This document shows positions 19,669 through 27,899 of a stretch of 64,000 bases of DNA, in pieces. The number at the start of each line of letters is the position of its first letter. Position 1 is the stretch's first letter. Under the pieces are notes generated by a model. It saw nothing but the letters and a program-made list of their open reading frames with translations, did not search any database and was not told where the DNA came from. This DNA comes from Paenibacillus sp. FSL R5-0766 (GTDB lineage: Bacteria; Bacillota; Bacilli; Paenibacillales; Paenibacillaceae). The stretch is from contig NZ_CP150227.1 of the NCBI RefSeq assembly GCF_037971845.1, positions 6,820,001 to 6,884,000 on the forward strand, given 5' to 3'. A program made the position numbers and the translations under genes.

Positions 19669-20475
19669 CTATAGCGAACTGTTCTCCCCCCAGCGCAGTC
19701 TTTGAGAAAGCGAAAAAATACTTCTATGCTTCTTGGATTTTAATGAGATAAAAGGCTCCTGCTGATTCTTCGCCACATTGTGGGCGATATGCCGGAAGCG
19801 CAGCCCGCTTTCGAACTCGGGATTAAGCGCAATCGGGATGCCCTTATGTACGGAACGTATAATTTCTACATCGGCATGGATCACGCCAATCACACCGATA
19901 TTGAGAATACCGATGATATCCTCCATCTTTACCGTTGCCGAGCTTTCCTGTTCGTCGGCCATATTAATGATGAGCTGTGGAGGAGCCGGAATCCTATCTT
20001 CTAATAATCCGATTACGCGATCCGCGTCCTGAAGCGACGTACGATGCGGCGTAGTTACGACAATAGCTTCATCTGCTGCTAAAGCTGCATTCCAGAATCC
20101 ATTTTCAATGCCTGCTGGCGAATCAATCAGCACATAATCATAACCCCGGGCTACTTGCTGCACAACCTCGCGAAAAATTTGCGGATCATCGTGATGCACC
20201 GCGTCGTTACTACAGGAGATAAAGGCCAAGGTGCTGATTCGCTTGTCTTTGACGATCACTTGATGTAAAGCACAACAGTCGGTCAGGAAATCGGAAATAT
20301 GATAGATCACCCTATTGCTCAAACCAAGCGGAATATCCAGATTTCTCAATCCAAAATCAGCGTCGATCAGGCAAACTCTGTTCCCCGATAAGGCAAGGGC
20401 AGTCCCCAGATTAGCCGTAATTGTTGTCTTGCCAACTCCACCTTTACCTGATGTGATACATATAACTCGTGCCAT
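19669..20475 (-). CDS. minD: MinD/ParA-family ATPase (septum-site MinD-like)
   Basis: A deviant Walker A ATPase of 268 aa. KGGVGKTT (about 11-18) binds ATP. The segments RNLDIPLGL, DSPAGIENGFWNAALAADEAIVVTTPHRTSL and DADRVIGLLE follow MinD rather than plasmid ParA. The C-terminus (about 250-265, SIFSLSQRLRW) could form the membrane-binding amphipathic helix of MinD. The role would be placement of division proteins at the membrane, but no minC lies nearby, so it may be a second copy with a changed role. I chose ATG 20475, 8 nt after AAGGAAG, over GTG 20484. It has its own terminator and is separated from the upstream regulator gene by another. Confidence 0.82.
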   Translation of the reverse strand: MARVICITSGKGGVGKTTITANLGTALALSGNRVCLIDADFGLRNLDIPLGLSNRVIYHISDFLTDCCALHQVIVKDKRISTLAFISCSNDAVHHDDPQIFREVVQQVARGYDYVLIDSPAGIENGFWNAALAADEAIVVTTPHRTSLQDADRVIGLLEDRIPAPPQLIINMADEQESSATVKMEDIIGILNIGVIGVIHADVEIIRSVHKGIPIALNPEFESGLRFRHIAHNVAKNQQEPFISLKSKKHRSIFSLSQRLRWGENSSL

Positions 20476-20720
20476 TGGAGTCACTTCCTTCTTAAAGTAC
20501 TACTGTGGGACATCATGACAACTATTTCTTCACGTGTAATTGTTATATCGGGCACTGTGATTTTATCATGGTGGATTAGCCTATTTGAGAAACCTAAAGA
20601 AAACTTTAAAATCGTGCTTGTAACGCACATCATTTTGAAGAGGATGGAAAAGCGCAGACTTGTTGTTGAGGAATTCAATATCTTGAGTAGGTTACAAAGC
20701 TAGTGGAAAGAACACAGAAA

Positions 20721-20762
20721 TGGGAAAATAGCGTAAGTACTACCCCCAACGCCATTTTCCCA
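20721..20762 (-). terminator. Terminator of the OmpR-type regulator gene
   Basis: A 14-nt stem with one mismatch, TGGGAAAATAGCGT (20721-20734) with ACGCCATTTTCCCA (20749-20762). It ends the kinase-regulator operon. The remaining 310 nt to minD hold no supported gene. Confidence 0.75.
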
Positions 20763-20794
20763 CTTATAATAGGTTACCACCCTTACTGCTATAT

Positions 20795-21493
20795 TCATGC
20801 TTGTGACGTACTGTCAGCAACCAACATATAGCCGCTTCCCCGAACCGTAATGATTATCTCAGGATCAGCGGGGTCATACTCGATTTTTTTGCGTAAATTA
20901 CTGATGTGTACAGCCACTGTTCTCGTATCCTCCAGACTTTCCATTCCCCATATGATTTGAAACAACGTATCGACACTGACGACACGATTCACGTTTTGTG
21001 CCATATAGGACAGCAGACTGAACTCTTTCTTCGATAAATAGATAGGTTTACTCCCCGTGTTGACGGACTGACTATAGAAATCCAGTGTCAGACCCGGTAA
21101 CTCCAGTAGTTGTTCCCTTTTGCCCGTCGACACTCTGCGAAGGTGAGCCTTAATCTTGGCCATGAGCACTCCAGGACTGAATGGCTTGGTCACATAATCG
21201 TCGCCACCATAGGATAATGCGCTAATTTTCACTTCATCTTCCTCCTGGCTGCTCAGAAAAATGATCGGCGCACTGGTGAAGTTACGCGCATTCCTGCACC
21301 AATCAATGCCGTTTTCATTAGCCAGCAATATATCCAGTACAATCAAATCCGGCTCGAACGATGCAAGCAGCTTCATGGCTTCTGTCCCGCTATGGCTGTA
21401 AGTGGAGATAAACCCCTCCCGTTCGCAATACACTTGAACAATCTCGCATATATGAGGATCATCATCGACGATCATTATTTTGTGAGTGTCCAT
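20795..21493 (-). CDS. OmpR/PhoB-type response regulator
   Basis: A cytosolic DNA-binding regulator of 232 aa. The REC domain (about 1-120) has the acidic pocket VDDD, the phospho-acceptor Asp in LIVLDILL (about residue 53) and the KPFSP lysine. The winged-helix Trans_reg_C domain (about 130-230) has LSKKEFSLL, TRTVAVHISNLRKKI and VRGSGYML. ATG 21493 was chosen because AGGGG lies 8 nt before it; the ATG at 21514 would overlap the kinase gene. The gene starts 4 nt after the kinase stop codon and is surely co-transcribed and its partner. Targets are unknown. Confidence 0.92.
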   Translation of the reverse strand: MDTHKIMIVDDDPHICEIVQVYCEREGFISTYSHSGTEAMKLLASFEPDLIVLDILLANENGIDWCRNARNFTSAPIIFLSSQEEDEVKISALSYGGDDYVTKPFSPGVLMAKIKAHLRRVSTGKREQLLELPGLTLDFYSQSVNTGSKPIYLSKKEFSLLSYMAQNVNRVVSVDTLFQIIWGMESLEDTRTVAVHISNLRKKIEYDPADPEIIITVRGSGYMLVADSTSQA

Positions 21494-21497
21494 CCCA

Positions 21498-23645
21498 TCA
21501 TCCCCTTCCTTCATTGCCGATACAAGGAAGCGTTACATAGAAAGTCGCCCCCATCTTACCGTCGCTCTCCGCTCGAACTGTCCCTCCTTGTGCGAGTACG
21601 ATTTCCCTGCAAATCGCTAGCCCTAGCCCACTGCCTTCTATTCCATTCCCCAAGCCCGGCCGATCGTATCTGTAATTACGTTCGAAGATTTGCTCAAGCT
21701 GATCCGGAGGAATCCCCATGCCAGAATCCTGTATGCTAATAACTGCATGGGGAGCATGATTCAATTCGTCTACAGCTAGCGCAATACGTAACAGTCCTCC
21801 CCTGGAGGTGAACTTCATAGCGTTCGACACTAGATTAAACAAGGCTTGCTCTACTCTTTTAGTATCCATTTCAACAATAGGCAAGTTAAATTGTTGATCC
21901 TCTGCATCTCCGATATCCAGTATGAAATCTAATCCTGCGTCACGCACAACCAGCTCATATTGTTCAAAAAAATCACGCAAGAAGGGAATGATCTGAATCG
22001 GCTCCATTCGGTACGAGACCTGTCCGGTCTCCAAATGCGACAAGAAAGACAACTCCTCGATCATACGGTTAATCCTTATCGTGTTCTCCCGGATGTACTT
22101 CAGATATTGTTCATTACGTTCCGGCTTGACCCTGTCCTGTATAGCTTCTACATACCCAAGCATGCTGGACAGCGGCATACGCAGATCATGTGTAATATAG
22201 GCAAGAAGCTTCTTCCTCCCTTGCTCGGAGTGAAGCAAGCGATCATACGAAGTTCGGAGATCATTATGAGCTGCAGATAAAGCCTGTGTTCTCTCCTCTA
22301 CGGTCCGTTCCAAATTCATATTCATTTCTATAAGCTTGTCGTTAGCATCCTGCAACTCACTTGAGATTCTCTCCTCATTAGATGCAGTCCTCGTAAATCT
22401 CGAAGACAGCAAAATCATCTGTGCGATCGTAAATATTAATAAACCAAGCGGGGATGTATTTCCGATCAGCGACCAACCGCTGTAATATAAAAAATCGTTG
22501 ACAACCGTGACCAAAGTAACCACCGACACCAGCAGGAAGTTCAGTGCTCCCTCCATGCGTTGCGCAGCCGCATGAACCAGCCCAACCATCAGATAAACCA
22601 TATGTAGAACAACCATCACACCTATAATTAGCAATAATTGGGTATAGACCAGTGCCGGGGTTACCACAACAAGGATACAGAATGCGCCGGTTACGATCCG
22701 GCTGCCAAGGCGAAACCATTGCTTTACATAATTCGGAAAAATACAATCAAAATACATGGTGATAATATAACCACTAACGATAAGAATCAGATACTCGATC
22801 TTGAACTGCAATTCCCAAGGGAATTGAGGAAACCATAGGGTAATAATGAGCTCGCCGTTTAGCAAGGATCGAATACCAACCAGCACGGTGAATAGCCCAA
22901 AATACAACGGGGCCTTGTCCTTGCGTCGCAGTACGAACAAGAGCAGATTATATACGCCAATCACGAGTAGCCCTGCCGTGATGAACATTTCTGCCGCTAC
23001 TTGCTGGTTTGCCCTGTCCGTTAATACGTCACTTCCACCCAACTCTATATACATGGTGATACCGCCGCGCTTGTGATTGAAGTTGGCTACTTGCATAACC
23101 AGTTCTACCGTGTCGTTTTCAGGCTGAAAAGACACCAGCTTTGTTTCCAGATGCGGGGTCATGCTGCTTTTGTCCTTACCAACATTACCAACTTCTTCCA
23201 ACAATTCGCCATTGACCCATAACTTATACGCATTAAAAATGCTAGGTAGCCGCAGAGCAAGATGCTCGTTTCGATCCTGCTCGCTTAGTTTAATGACCAG
23301 TCGAAAGGTTGCATAACCTGTCCCACCCAGCTTCTCTCCCTCTAACCGGTAGCCTGACCAAGAGCTCGGGATATTGATCCAGTGGTCCTGACTTTCCATT
23401 AATGAACGCCCCCGTATGTCTTCGGGAGACAGCAACTCTTTCCAGTAGAAAGCCCACTCCCCTGTTAACTTTTGCGGATGCGTACGGACATCAACCCGTG
23501 TTAAATCTAGAATACCTTCTTCACTTTGAAACTTGGGAGAGTTCGGCTCAGAGAGGACGACATAGCCCGCAATCAAACCAACAACAATGACAGCAACGAT
23601 ATAAAACCAAACCGTACGAGAACCGATTCGGAGAATCCCCCTCAT
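21498..23645 (-). CDS. 7TM-DISM sensor histidine kinase
   Basis: A membrane receptor kinase of 715 aa. One membrane helix (13-31) leads to an extracellular galactose-binding-like DISM domain (about 40-205), then seven membrane helices (about 215-415), a coiled coil (422-478), a HisKA domain with phospho-acceptor His486 in YITHDLRMPL, and HATPase_c (about 585-712) with NLVSNAMKF, DSGMGI and GSGLGL. DISM domains are thought to sense carbohydrates or other small ligands. It lacks the extra REC and LytS parts of the two large hybrid kinases in this window. ATG 23645 has only a weak upstream AATGGGG. It forms an operon with the downstream OmpR regulator. Confidence 0.9.
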   Translation of the reverse strand: MRGILRIGSRTVWFYIVAVIVVGLIAGYVVLSEPNSPKFQSEEGILDLTRVDVRTHPQKLTGEWAFYWKELLSPEDIRGRSLMESQDHWINIPSSWSGYRLEGEKLGGTGYATFRLVIKLSEQDRNEHLALRLPSIFNAYKLWVNGELLEEVGNVGKDKSSMTPHLETKLVSFQPENDTVELVMQVANFNHKRGGITMYIELGGSDVLTDRANQQVAAEMFITAGLLVIGVYNLLLFVLRRKDKAPLYFGLFTVLVGIRSLLNGELIITLWFPQFPWELQFKIEYLILIVSGYIITMYFDCIFPNYVKQWFRLGSRIVTGAFCILVVVTPALVYTQLLLIIGVMVVLHMVYLMVGLVHAAAQRMEGALNFLLVSVVTLVTVVNDFLYYSGWSLIGNTSPLGLLIFTIAQMILLSSRFTRTASNEERISSELQDANDKLIEMNMNLERTVEERTQALSAAHNDLRTSYDRLLHSEQGRKKLLAYITHDLRMPLSSMLGYVEAIQDRVKPERNEQYLKYIRENTIRINRMIEELSFLSHLETGQVSYRMEPIQIIPFLRDFFEQYELVVRDAGLDFILDIGDAEDQQFNLPIVEMDTKRVEQALFNLVSNAMKFTSRGGLLRIALAVDELNHAPHAVISIQDSGMGIPPDQLEQIFERNYRYDRPGLGNGIEGSGLGLAICREIVLAQGGTVRAESDGKMGATFYVTLPCIGNEGRG

Positions 23646-23807
23646 AATGAACCCAACCCCATTCTACAAGAGCACATTGAAGTAATTGATCTTCCAAATA
23701 ATATCATTAATATAGGAGAATGTACCCTGCAAATTTCTAGGAGGAGTCCAGAACAAAGCATCACAGTGAAGCCCTTTTGACGACACGTGCTAGCTAGGCG
23801 GGTCACC

Positions 23808-23842
23808 AAAAAAAGTACACACTTTGAAGTGCGTACTTTTTT
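23808..23842 (-). terminator. Terminator downstream of the 23.9-kb lipoprotein gene
   Basis: GTAC (23815-23818) pairs with GTAC (23833-23836), extended by A/T pairs and an inner ACTT/AAGT stem. Runs of T on both strands make it look bidirectional. Confidence 0.75.
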
Positions 23843-23914
23843 ATGAAGGAGCTTATTCGTAATGGATCTTTCGAGCACAACCTCCATGTCCCAGAATCAC
23901 AGACACTTCATGAA

Positions 23915-24511
23915 CTATAAAGAACTATTAATGATGTCCGCGAATGCGTCCCTATTGTACGTATCATCCTGAATGCGCCATTCTCCCTGATCCTGCAAAA
24001 AGGTGATATCGCCCGATAGCGGAATGGACTTGAACTCCTTGCCGTTCTCGTCTGTAAATTTCAGATCAAGCGTGTATTCCACCAGAATCCAGTCGCTCTT
24101 GTTATCTTTGATCTTGGTTTGTATATTTTCAGGATGCAGTTTCGCTTGTTCGATGTGTGCAACCTGAAGAGGCAAGACAATATATCGATTAGCCATGTAA
24201 GCCTCATAATTCCTGGAGGTCAGGAATGGCTTCATCGTGCCTCCTTTGGCCAATAACCCTTCCATCTCTAACGTATCCTCATAATCCTTGCCATCCACAG
24301 TGAGTTCTGTTGTCTTATACTCCAGTGACATTTCGAGCGCTTGTTGCTGCTCCTCCGCTGTTGCCTTCTGATCACTCACATCATTCGGCTGTTCCGTTAC
24401 TGGTGGAGTGACGGGTTCAGTGCTTTCCGCTGGTTCAGATGGTGCTGTACATCCCATTAACATGGCGGCGGAAAGAAATAATGTCCCCATCACAGATGCC
24501 AACTTGCGCAT
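23915..24511 (-). CDS. Lipoprotein of unknown function
   Basis: A 198-aa protein with a lipoprotein signal (lipobox LMGC, Cys21). A disordered region rich in Glu, Pro, Thr and Gln (about 22-60) is followed by a mixed alpha/beta domain (about 60-198) with DWILVEYTLDLKF and a GEWRIQDD end. That end resembles NTF2-like or DUF-type accessory domains, but I do not recognise a family. The ATG follows GAAAGGGAGGG. It is divergent from the GNAT gene at 24741 and has its own terminator, so it is probably a single-gene unit. Confidence 0.75.
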   Translation of the reverse strand: MRKLASVMGTLFLSAAMLMGCTAPSEPAESTEPVTPPVTEQPNDVSDQKATAEEQQQALEMSLEYKTTELTVDGKDYEDTLEMEGLLAKGGTMKPFLTSRNYEAYMANRYIVLPLQVAHIEQAKLHPENIQTKIKDNKSDWILVEYTLDLKFTDENGKEFKSIPLSGDITFLQDQGEWRIQDDTYNRDAFADIINSSL

Positions 24512-24597
24512 GGTTAATCCCTCCCTTTCTCGTCAGTATTACTCTCAATTATCCCTTCAATAGGATATAATGTCCAGTTATTGGGCGCATCTGAACA

Positions 24598-24628
24598 GAC
24601 ACCCAGTGAATTACATCCAATGGGTGTC
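24598..24628. repeat. Inverted repeat in a divergent promoter region
   Basis: GACACCCA (24598-24605) and TGGGTGTC (24621-24628), 15 bp apart, lie between the divergent lipoprotein and GNAT genes. It may be an operator. Confidence 0.4.
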
Positions 24629-24664
24629 ATCTTCATCATAGATTGTGTTATAGTCATCGGGAAG

Positions 24665-24730
24665 TGGACCAACTCTCGAAGGATAGCGCCTGCGGGTCCA
24701 ATAACTGCGTGTTTCCTTCAACAATGAAGG
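24665..24730 (+). promoter_or_regulatory. Possible ribosome-binding-site switch before the GNAT gene
   Basis: TGGACC (24665-24670) pairs with GGTCCA (24695-24700). The loop exposes GAAGG (24678-24682), which can pair with CCTTC (24715-24719). The same CCTTC can instead pair with the GAAGG ribosome binding site (24726-24730). The two pairings exclude each other, as in a translational riboswitch. No known class was recognised. Confidence 0.3.
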
Positions 24731-24740
24731 TTTGAAAGCT

Positions 24741-25601
24741 ATGTCAACTTATCAAGTCGTTCCTGTGATCTATGATTCCAAGGAACAGATTGAAGCAATT
24801 ATTTTACTCGAACAACAATGTAAACAGCTTGATACCATTCATCTGAAAGCAGACCTTGACCATATCAGCAAAAAAGACGGAGACCACGCACTCCTCTGTT
24901 ATCGCCACGGTGATTTGGCAGGACTCCTCAGTTGGTATCCATCCGACGGCGTAACCGGGAATATTAATGCCATCGTACATCCACAGTATCGTCGCCAAGG
25001 TGTGTTCAGCAGCCTACTGGACCGAGCCATCTTAGACATGAAACCACAAGGGATCAACCAACTCAGTTATCGCGTTCCTCAGGGCTTATCTTCGGGTGTT
25101 CATACTGCCCAATCCCTCGGAGCGATCTATGATCGTGCGGAGTACTCGATGCAACTTGCGAATGAGGTCCTTTCGGTTGTGGAGCCGCATGAAGTAACGT
25201 TGTCCGTGGCAGAAGCCGAGGATATGGAATTTATGGTCACTTGCTCCTCTCAAGCCTTTGGAGATTCGGAGGACTGGACACGCGAGTACTTTATGCAAAC
25301 AAATGAACCCAGCCGAGTCACCTATATTGCATGGCAGAATCAACTGCCTGTTGGGCTGGTACGAGTCAACTCCATTAATGCAACAACTGCATTTATTCAT
25401 AACTTCTGTATCTTGCCTGCTAATCAGGGACAGAAACTGGGGCGCACTGCGCTTAGCATCCTGGTTGATCTCCTAAGGAAACAAAGTTACACAAATATCC
25501 GCTTATCCGTTGTTACCGAGAACAAACGTGCTTTGAATCTGTACCGCAGTGTTGGTTTTGAAGTGAATTCTGAGTATCACTATTTCAACGGTAGTTTATA
25601 A
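24741..25601 (+). CDS. Tandem GNAT N-acetyltransferase
   Basis: A cytosolic protein of 286 aa with two GNAT folds. The N-terminal one (about 1-140) has the acetyl-CoA motif QYRRQGVFSSLL. The C-terminal one (about 150-286) has NQGQKLGRTALSILV and the typical NKRALNLYRSVGFE ending. Tandem GNATs of this size include mycothiol synthase-like and antibiotic-modifying enzymes; the acceptor cannot be read here. ATG 24741 is preceded by GAAGG at 10 nt, and that site may be sequestered by leader RNA. A terminator follows. Confidence 0.85.
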   Translation: MSTYQVVPVIYDSKEQIEAIILLEQQCKQLDTIHLKADLDHISKKDGDHALLCYRHGDLAGLLSWYPSDGVTGNINAIVHPQYRRQGVFSSLLDRAILDMKPQGINQLSYRVPQGLSSGVHTAQSLGAIYDRAEYSMQLANEVLSVVEPHEVTLSVAEAEDMEFMVTCSSQAFGDSEDWTREYFMQTNEPSRVTYIAWQNQLPVGLVRVNSINATTAFIHNFCILPANQGQKLGRTALSILVDLLRKQSYTNIRLSVVTENKRALNLYRSVGFEVNSEYHYFNGSL

Positions 25602-25610
25602 AAGGCAAAG

Positions 25611-25655
25611 GAGAGAGAGATCGTTTTCCTCATTGGGAGATGGTCTCTCTTTTTA
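25611..25655. terminator. Bidirectional terminator between two convergent GNAT genes
   Basis: GAGAGAGATC pairs imperfectly with GATGGTCTCTC, followed by TTTTT on the plus strand; it overlaps the stop of the minus-strand gene. Confidence 0.7.
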
Positions 25656-26198
25656 TATATTGGAGAATTGAAAAATCAATTTATAACCATCGAACGTTTG
25701 CCCGTACATCTCCCGATAGTTACCTTTGGTATAATTATTCACTGTTTTCCGCCAGAAAGATTGGCCAATCTTATTGTTCTCCGATGGATTGGTGAACAAC
25801 TCCCAGTTTCCTCTAAACATGCCGAAGATCGTTGATGCCGCGTGTTCAGCAACACCTACACCTCGAAATGGCTGCATCAGAAAGAAATCATGTACAAAGA
25901 AATTCGTGCCTTGTGAACAATATGGCGGAGTAGCTATGAACGCAAAACCTGCCGGTATGCCATCCACAATCATGAGGAACGGATAAAGACACTCCGGTTT
26001 TTCCCACCAAATATTCTGCACATTATACTGATCCTGTAACGTTTTGTAATCAGGACTTGGCTCAAAAATGCCATGTTCGTTCGGGGTATGCTCTCCACCC
26101 AGACCATAATGTCCGGATAGATCATGAAGGTATAGCGGGTACATATTTTTAATCACATACGCCTCGTCTTTATTCGTTAATTTCACTTCTATATTCAT
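25653..26198 (-). CDS. GNAT family N-acetyltransferase
   Basis: A 181-aa cytosolic acyltransferase. Residues about 70-125 form the GNAT core: FLMIVDGIPAGFAFI (beta4-like strand), FFVHDFFLMQPFRGVGVAEHAA (acetyl-CoA-binding loop with RGVGVA) and NPSENNKIGQSFWRK near the end, typical of the last GNAT helix. The substrate is unknown. ATG 26198 follows AAGG with 9-nt spacing and was preferred over TTG 26207. It is convergent with the tandem GNAT gene and not obviously in an operon. Confidence 0.85.
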   Translation of the reverse strand: MNIEVKLTNKDEAYVIKNMYPLYLHDLSGHYGLGGEHTPNEHGIFEPSPDYKTLQDQYNVQNIWWEKPECLYPFLMIVDGIPAGFAFIATPPYCSQGTNFFVHDFFLMQPFRGVGVAEHAASTIFGMFRGNWELFTNPSENNKIGQSFWRKTVNNYTKGNYREMYGQTFDGYKLIFQFSNI

Positions 26199-26341
26199 AT
26201 TCACCAACCTTACCAGATGATTTAAGGAGTTAATTCATGAACTCTCACCGCATAACCTTGTACCGTCAAATGAATTGTACGCGTAATTAACAACCTCGAA
26301 TATGTAAAAAACCATTAATAACCATTTTTTATCCTTACAGG

Positions 26342-26374
26342 AAAAAGCCACATTCGATTGCTCGAACATGGCTT
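26342..26374 (-). terminator. Terminator of the CD3324-like gene
   Basis: The stem AAGCCACATTCGA/TCGAACATGGCTT, with one mismatch, is followed by TTTTT on the minus strand. Confidence 0.8.
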
Positions 26375-26382
26375 CTATCGTT

Positions 26383-26652
26383 TCATCCCTTTTTGCAATA
26401 CACAATTTTCTTGATGCTATCGATGGATAAACAGTATTGGTCCGCAAGCTGATCGATGGTTGTTCCCGCAGAAAAAAGCTGGCGGATCTTGTCGTTTCGC
26501 TCCCGGACAATCCTTCTGCCACCCGAATTCTCGCCCCACTTCTTGTGGGCATCCTTGGGCCTCGGAATATAGATCAAGCCACCAGAGATATGAAGCTGTA
26601 TTTCTTTGAGTAATTCTTCCGGGAAGATTGTATCCGCATTAATATATTTCAC
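26383..26652 (-). CDS. CD3324 family small protein with HTH-like C-terminus
   Basis: An 89-aa protein. The sequence KYINADTIFPEELLKEIQ near the start, IYIPRPKDAHKKWGENSGGR in the middle and TIDQLADQYCLSIDSIKKIVY at the end are characteristic of the CD3324 family found in Firmicutes. The last segment looks like a helix-turn-helix with a resolvase-type recognition helix. Function is unknown; DNA binding is inferred. I chose GTG 26652, because AGGAG sits 8 nt before it and the family begins with M-K-Y-I/V-N; longer in-frame starts lack a ribosome binding site. It has its own terminator. Confidence 0.82.
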   Translation of the reverse strand: MKYINADTIFPEELLKEIQLHISGGLIYIPRPKDAHKKWGENSGGRRIVRERNDKIRQLFSAGTTIDQLADQYCLSIDSIKKIVYCKKG

Positions 26653-26752
26653 GTTGCTCCACTCCTTAAAAGTTAAAATCTTTAAGGCAGCAGAGTCATA
26701 CGATGAACGCATTGGATATTCGATATAATGGTAAGGCGGAAGTGGATTTCAG

Positions 26753-26802
26753 GCTCTATGCAAACAACCGCCGTTGTTCATCACATGGACTCTGCATAGA
26801 GC
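26753..26802. repeat. Composite hairpin in an intergenic region
   Basis: A perfect 10-bp inverted repeat, GCTCTATGCA (26753-26762) and TGCATAGAGC (26793-26802), encloses a smaller stem AACAAC/GTTGTT. It lies between the CD3324-like gene and the WYL regulator, away from either stop codon. Short ORFs around it are not convincing. Confidence 0.5.
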
Positions 26803-26915
26803 GGGTCGTGAAACTTCTTATGAATCGAATCATGGTAGCCCCCCATTCAGTGAATCAAAATCAAGTTACTTTAGATGGTACTCCTATATCTTCCATACCA
26901 GAACCTTATATCCTT

Positions 26916-27824
26916 CTACTCGTCGATATATTGGCTTAAACTCCGTTCCAGCATCCCTCTAACCTGCTGCTGCAGTTCGAGCGGAGACACCACCTTCACT
27001 TCCGGCCCATAGGAGAGTAATTTTCGCGCTGTAAAAGAAAACTCCTCAGGCGGAACCAGTCCGCGCCACTCATGGCCTTCAACCAACTTGAACAACACAT
27101 CTGACGCAGCAATCCTTGCTCCAAATTCCGTGAATTGCAGCACCACTTCTACGCTTGCTCTATCTTCTTTGGCATCTAGCCATGCCTTCAGACTCGGAAC
27201 AGATTCATCCACCGATTCCATAACAGCCAACTGCTGCATGCGATCCACCCGATACAATAATACGCGGTCCCTACTTCGGGCTGGCATGTACCAATTTCCC
27301 TGCTCATAGTAGATGCCATAGGGAAAGACTTGGACTTTTTTACGCCCACTGCGGGCATGATACATAAATTCAATTTCTCTCTTTTCCACCGCTGCACTCA
27401 ATATCTCTGTTGTTAAAGGCTCGGAATGCCCACCAGGATGCTGAACAAAGGTGATATGCTCTCTCATTTGCATAATCAGATCCTGTACATCCTCAGGCAA
27501 AGTAGAGAAATACTGTTCAGCCAGATGTTCACGCATGGATCCATAAGGAAAATCCGGTACTTGCTGTAGATATTCCAGCATCATGAACAGCCCTAATGCC
27601 TCCTGCTGTGTCAGTTGAAGAGGTGGCAAAATCCGATTGGGCAACACCCGATATCCTCCGTTCACGCCAACTTCTGTGTACAAAGGAAAACCCAGCGCCT
27701 GCAATGCATCCAGATCTCGCTGGATCGTACGAACCGAAACGTCGAACCGTTCTGCCAGTTCCCGGGCAGTGAACTTCTGTCTTGAATCCATCAGGCGCAT
27801 GATCGCAAGTTTCCGATGATTCAT
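26916..27824 (-). CDS. WYL-domain transcriptional regulator (YafY/DeoR-type HTH)
   Basis: A 302-aa regulator. An N-terminal HTH_11 domain (about 1-60, FTARELAERFDVSVRTIQRDLDAL) is followed by a WYL domain (about 135-215, with the FPYGIYYEQGNWYMPA motif) and a WCX C-terminal part ending in an amphipathic tail. WYL domains sense ligands, often nucleotides or nucleic acid ends. The ATG is preceded by TTAGGG. The gene is divergent from a DHFR-like reductase, and a near-palindrome between them is the likely operator, so it may control both itself and that gene. Confidence 0.88.
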   Translation of the reverse strand: MNHRKLAIMRLMDSRQKFTARELAERFDVSVRTIQRDLDALQALGFPLYTEVGVNGGYRVLPNRILPPLQLTQQEALGLFMMLEYLQQVPDFPYGSMREHLAEQYFSTLPEDVQDLIMQMREHITFVQHPGGHSEPLTTEILSAAVEKREIEFMYHARSGRKKVQVFPYGIYYEQGNWYMPARSRDRVLLYRVDRMQQLAVMESVDESVPSLKAWLDAKEDRASVEVVLQFTEFGARIAASDVLFKLVEGHEWRGLVPPEEFSFTARKLLSYGPEVKVVSPLELQQQVRGMLERSLSQYIDE

Positions 27825-27838
27825 GTATTCAACACCCT

Positions 27839-27880
27839 AACTACGTCAACTTTTGTCATAGTTAAAGTGTATCATACATT
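27839..27880. promoter_or_regulatory. Operator-like palindrome overlapping the promoter of the DHFR-like gene
   Basis: AACTACGTCAA (27839-27849) and TTGTCATAGTT (27853-27863) are inverted repeats matching at 9 of 11 positions. TTGTCA (27853-27858), 16 nt and TACATT (27875-27880) form a plus-strand promoter whose -35 is inside the palindrome. Confidence 0.5.
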
Positions 27881-27899
27881 TTAGAAGGGAGCGATGAAC

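Noticed and set aside
20515..20703. 62-codon plus-strand ORF upstream of minD
   Set aside because: No ribosome binding site was found, and the hydrophobic start looks accidental in an AT-rich promoter region.
26703..26939. 78-codon plus-strand ORF
   Set aside because: There is no ribosome binding site or recognisable protein, it contains a strong composite hairpin and overlaps the end of the WYL gene.
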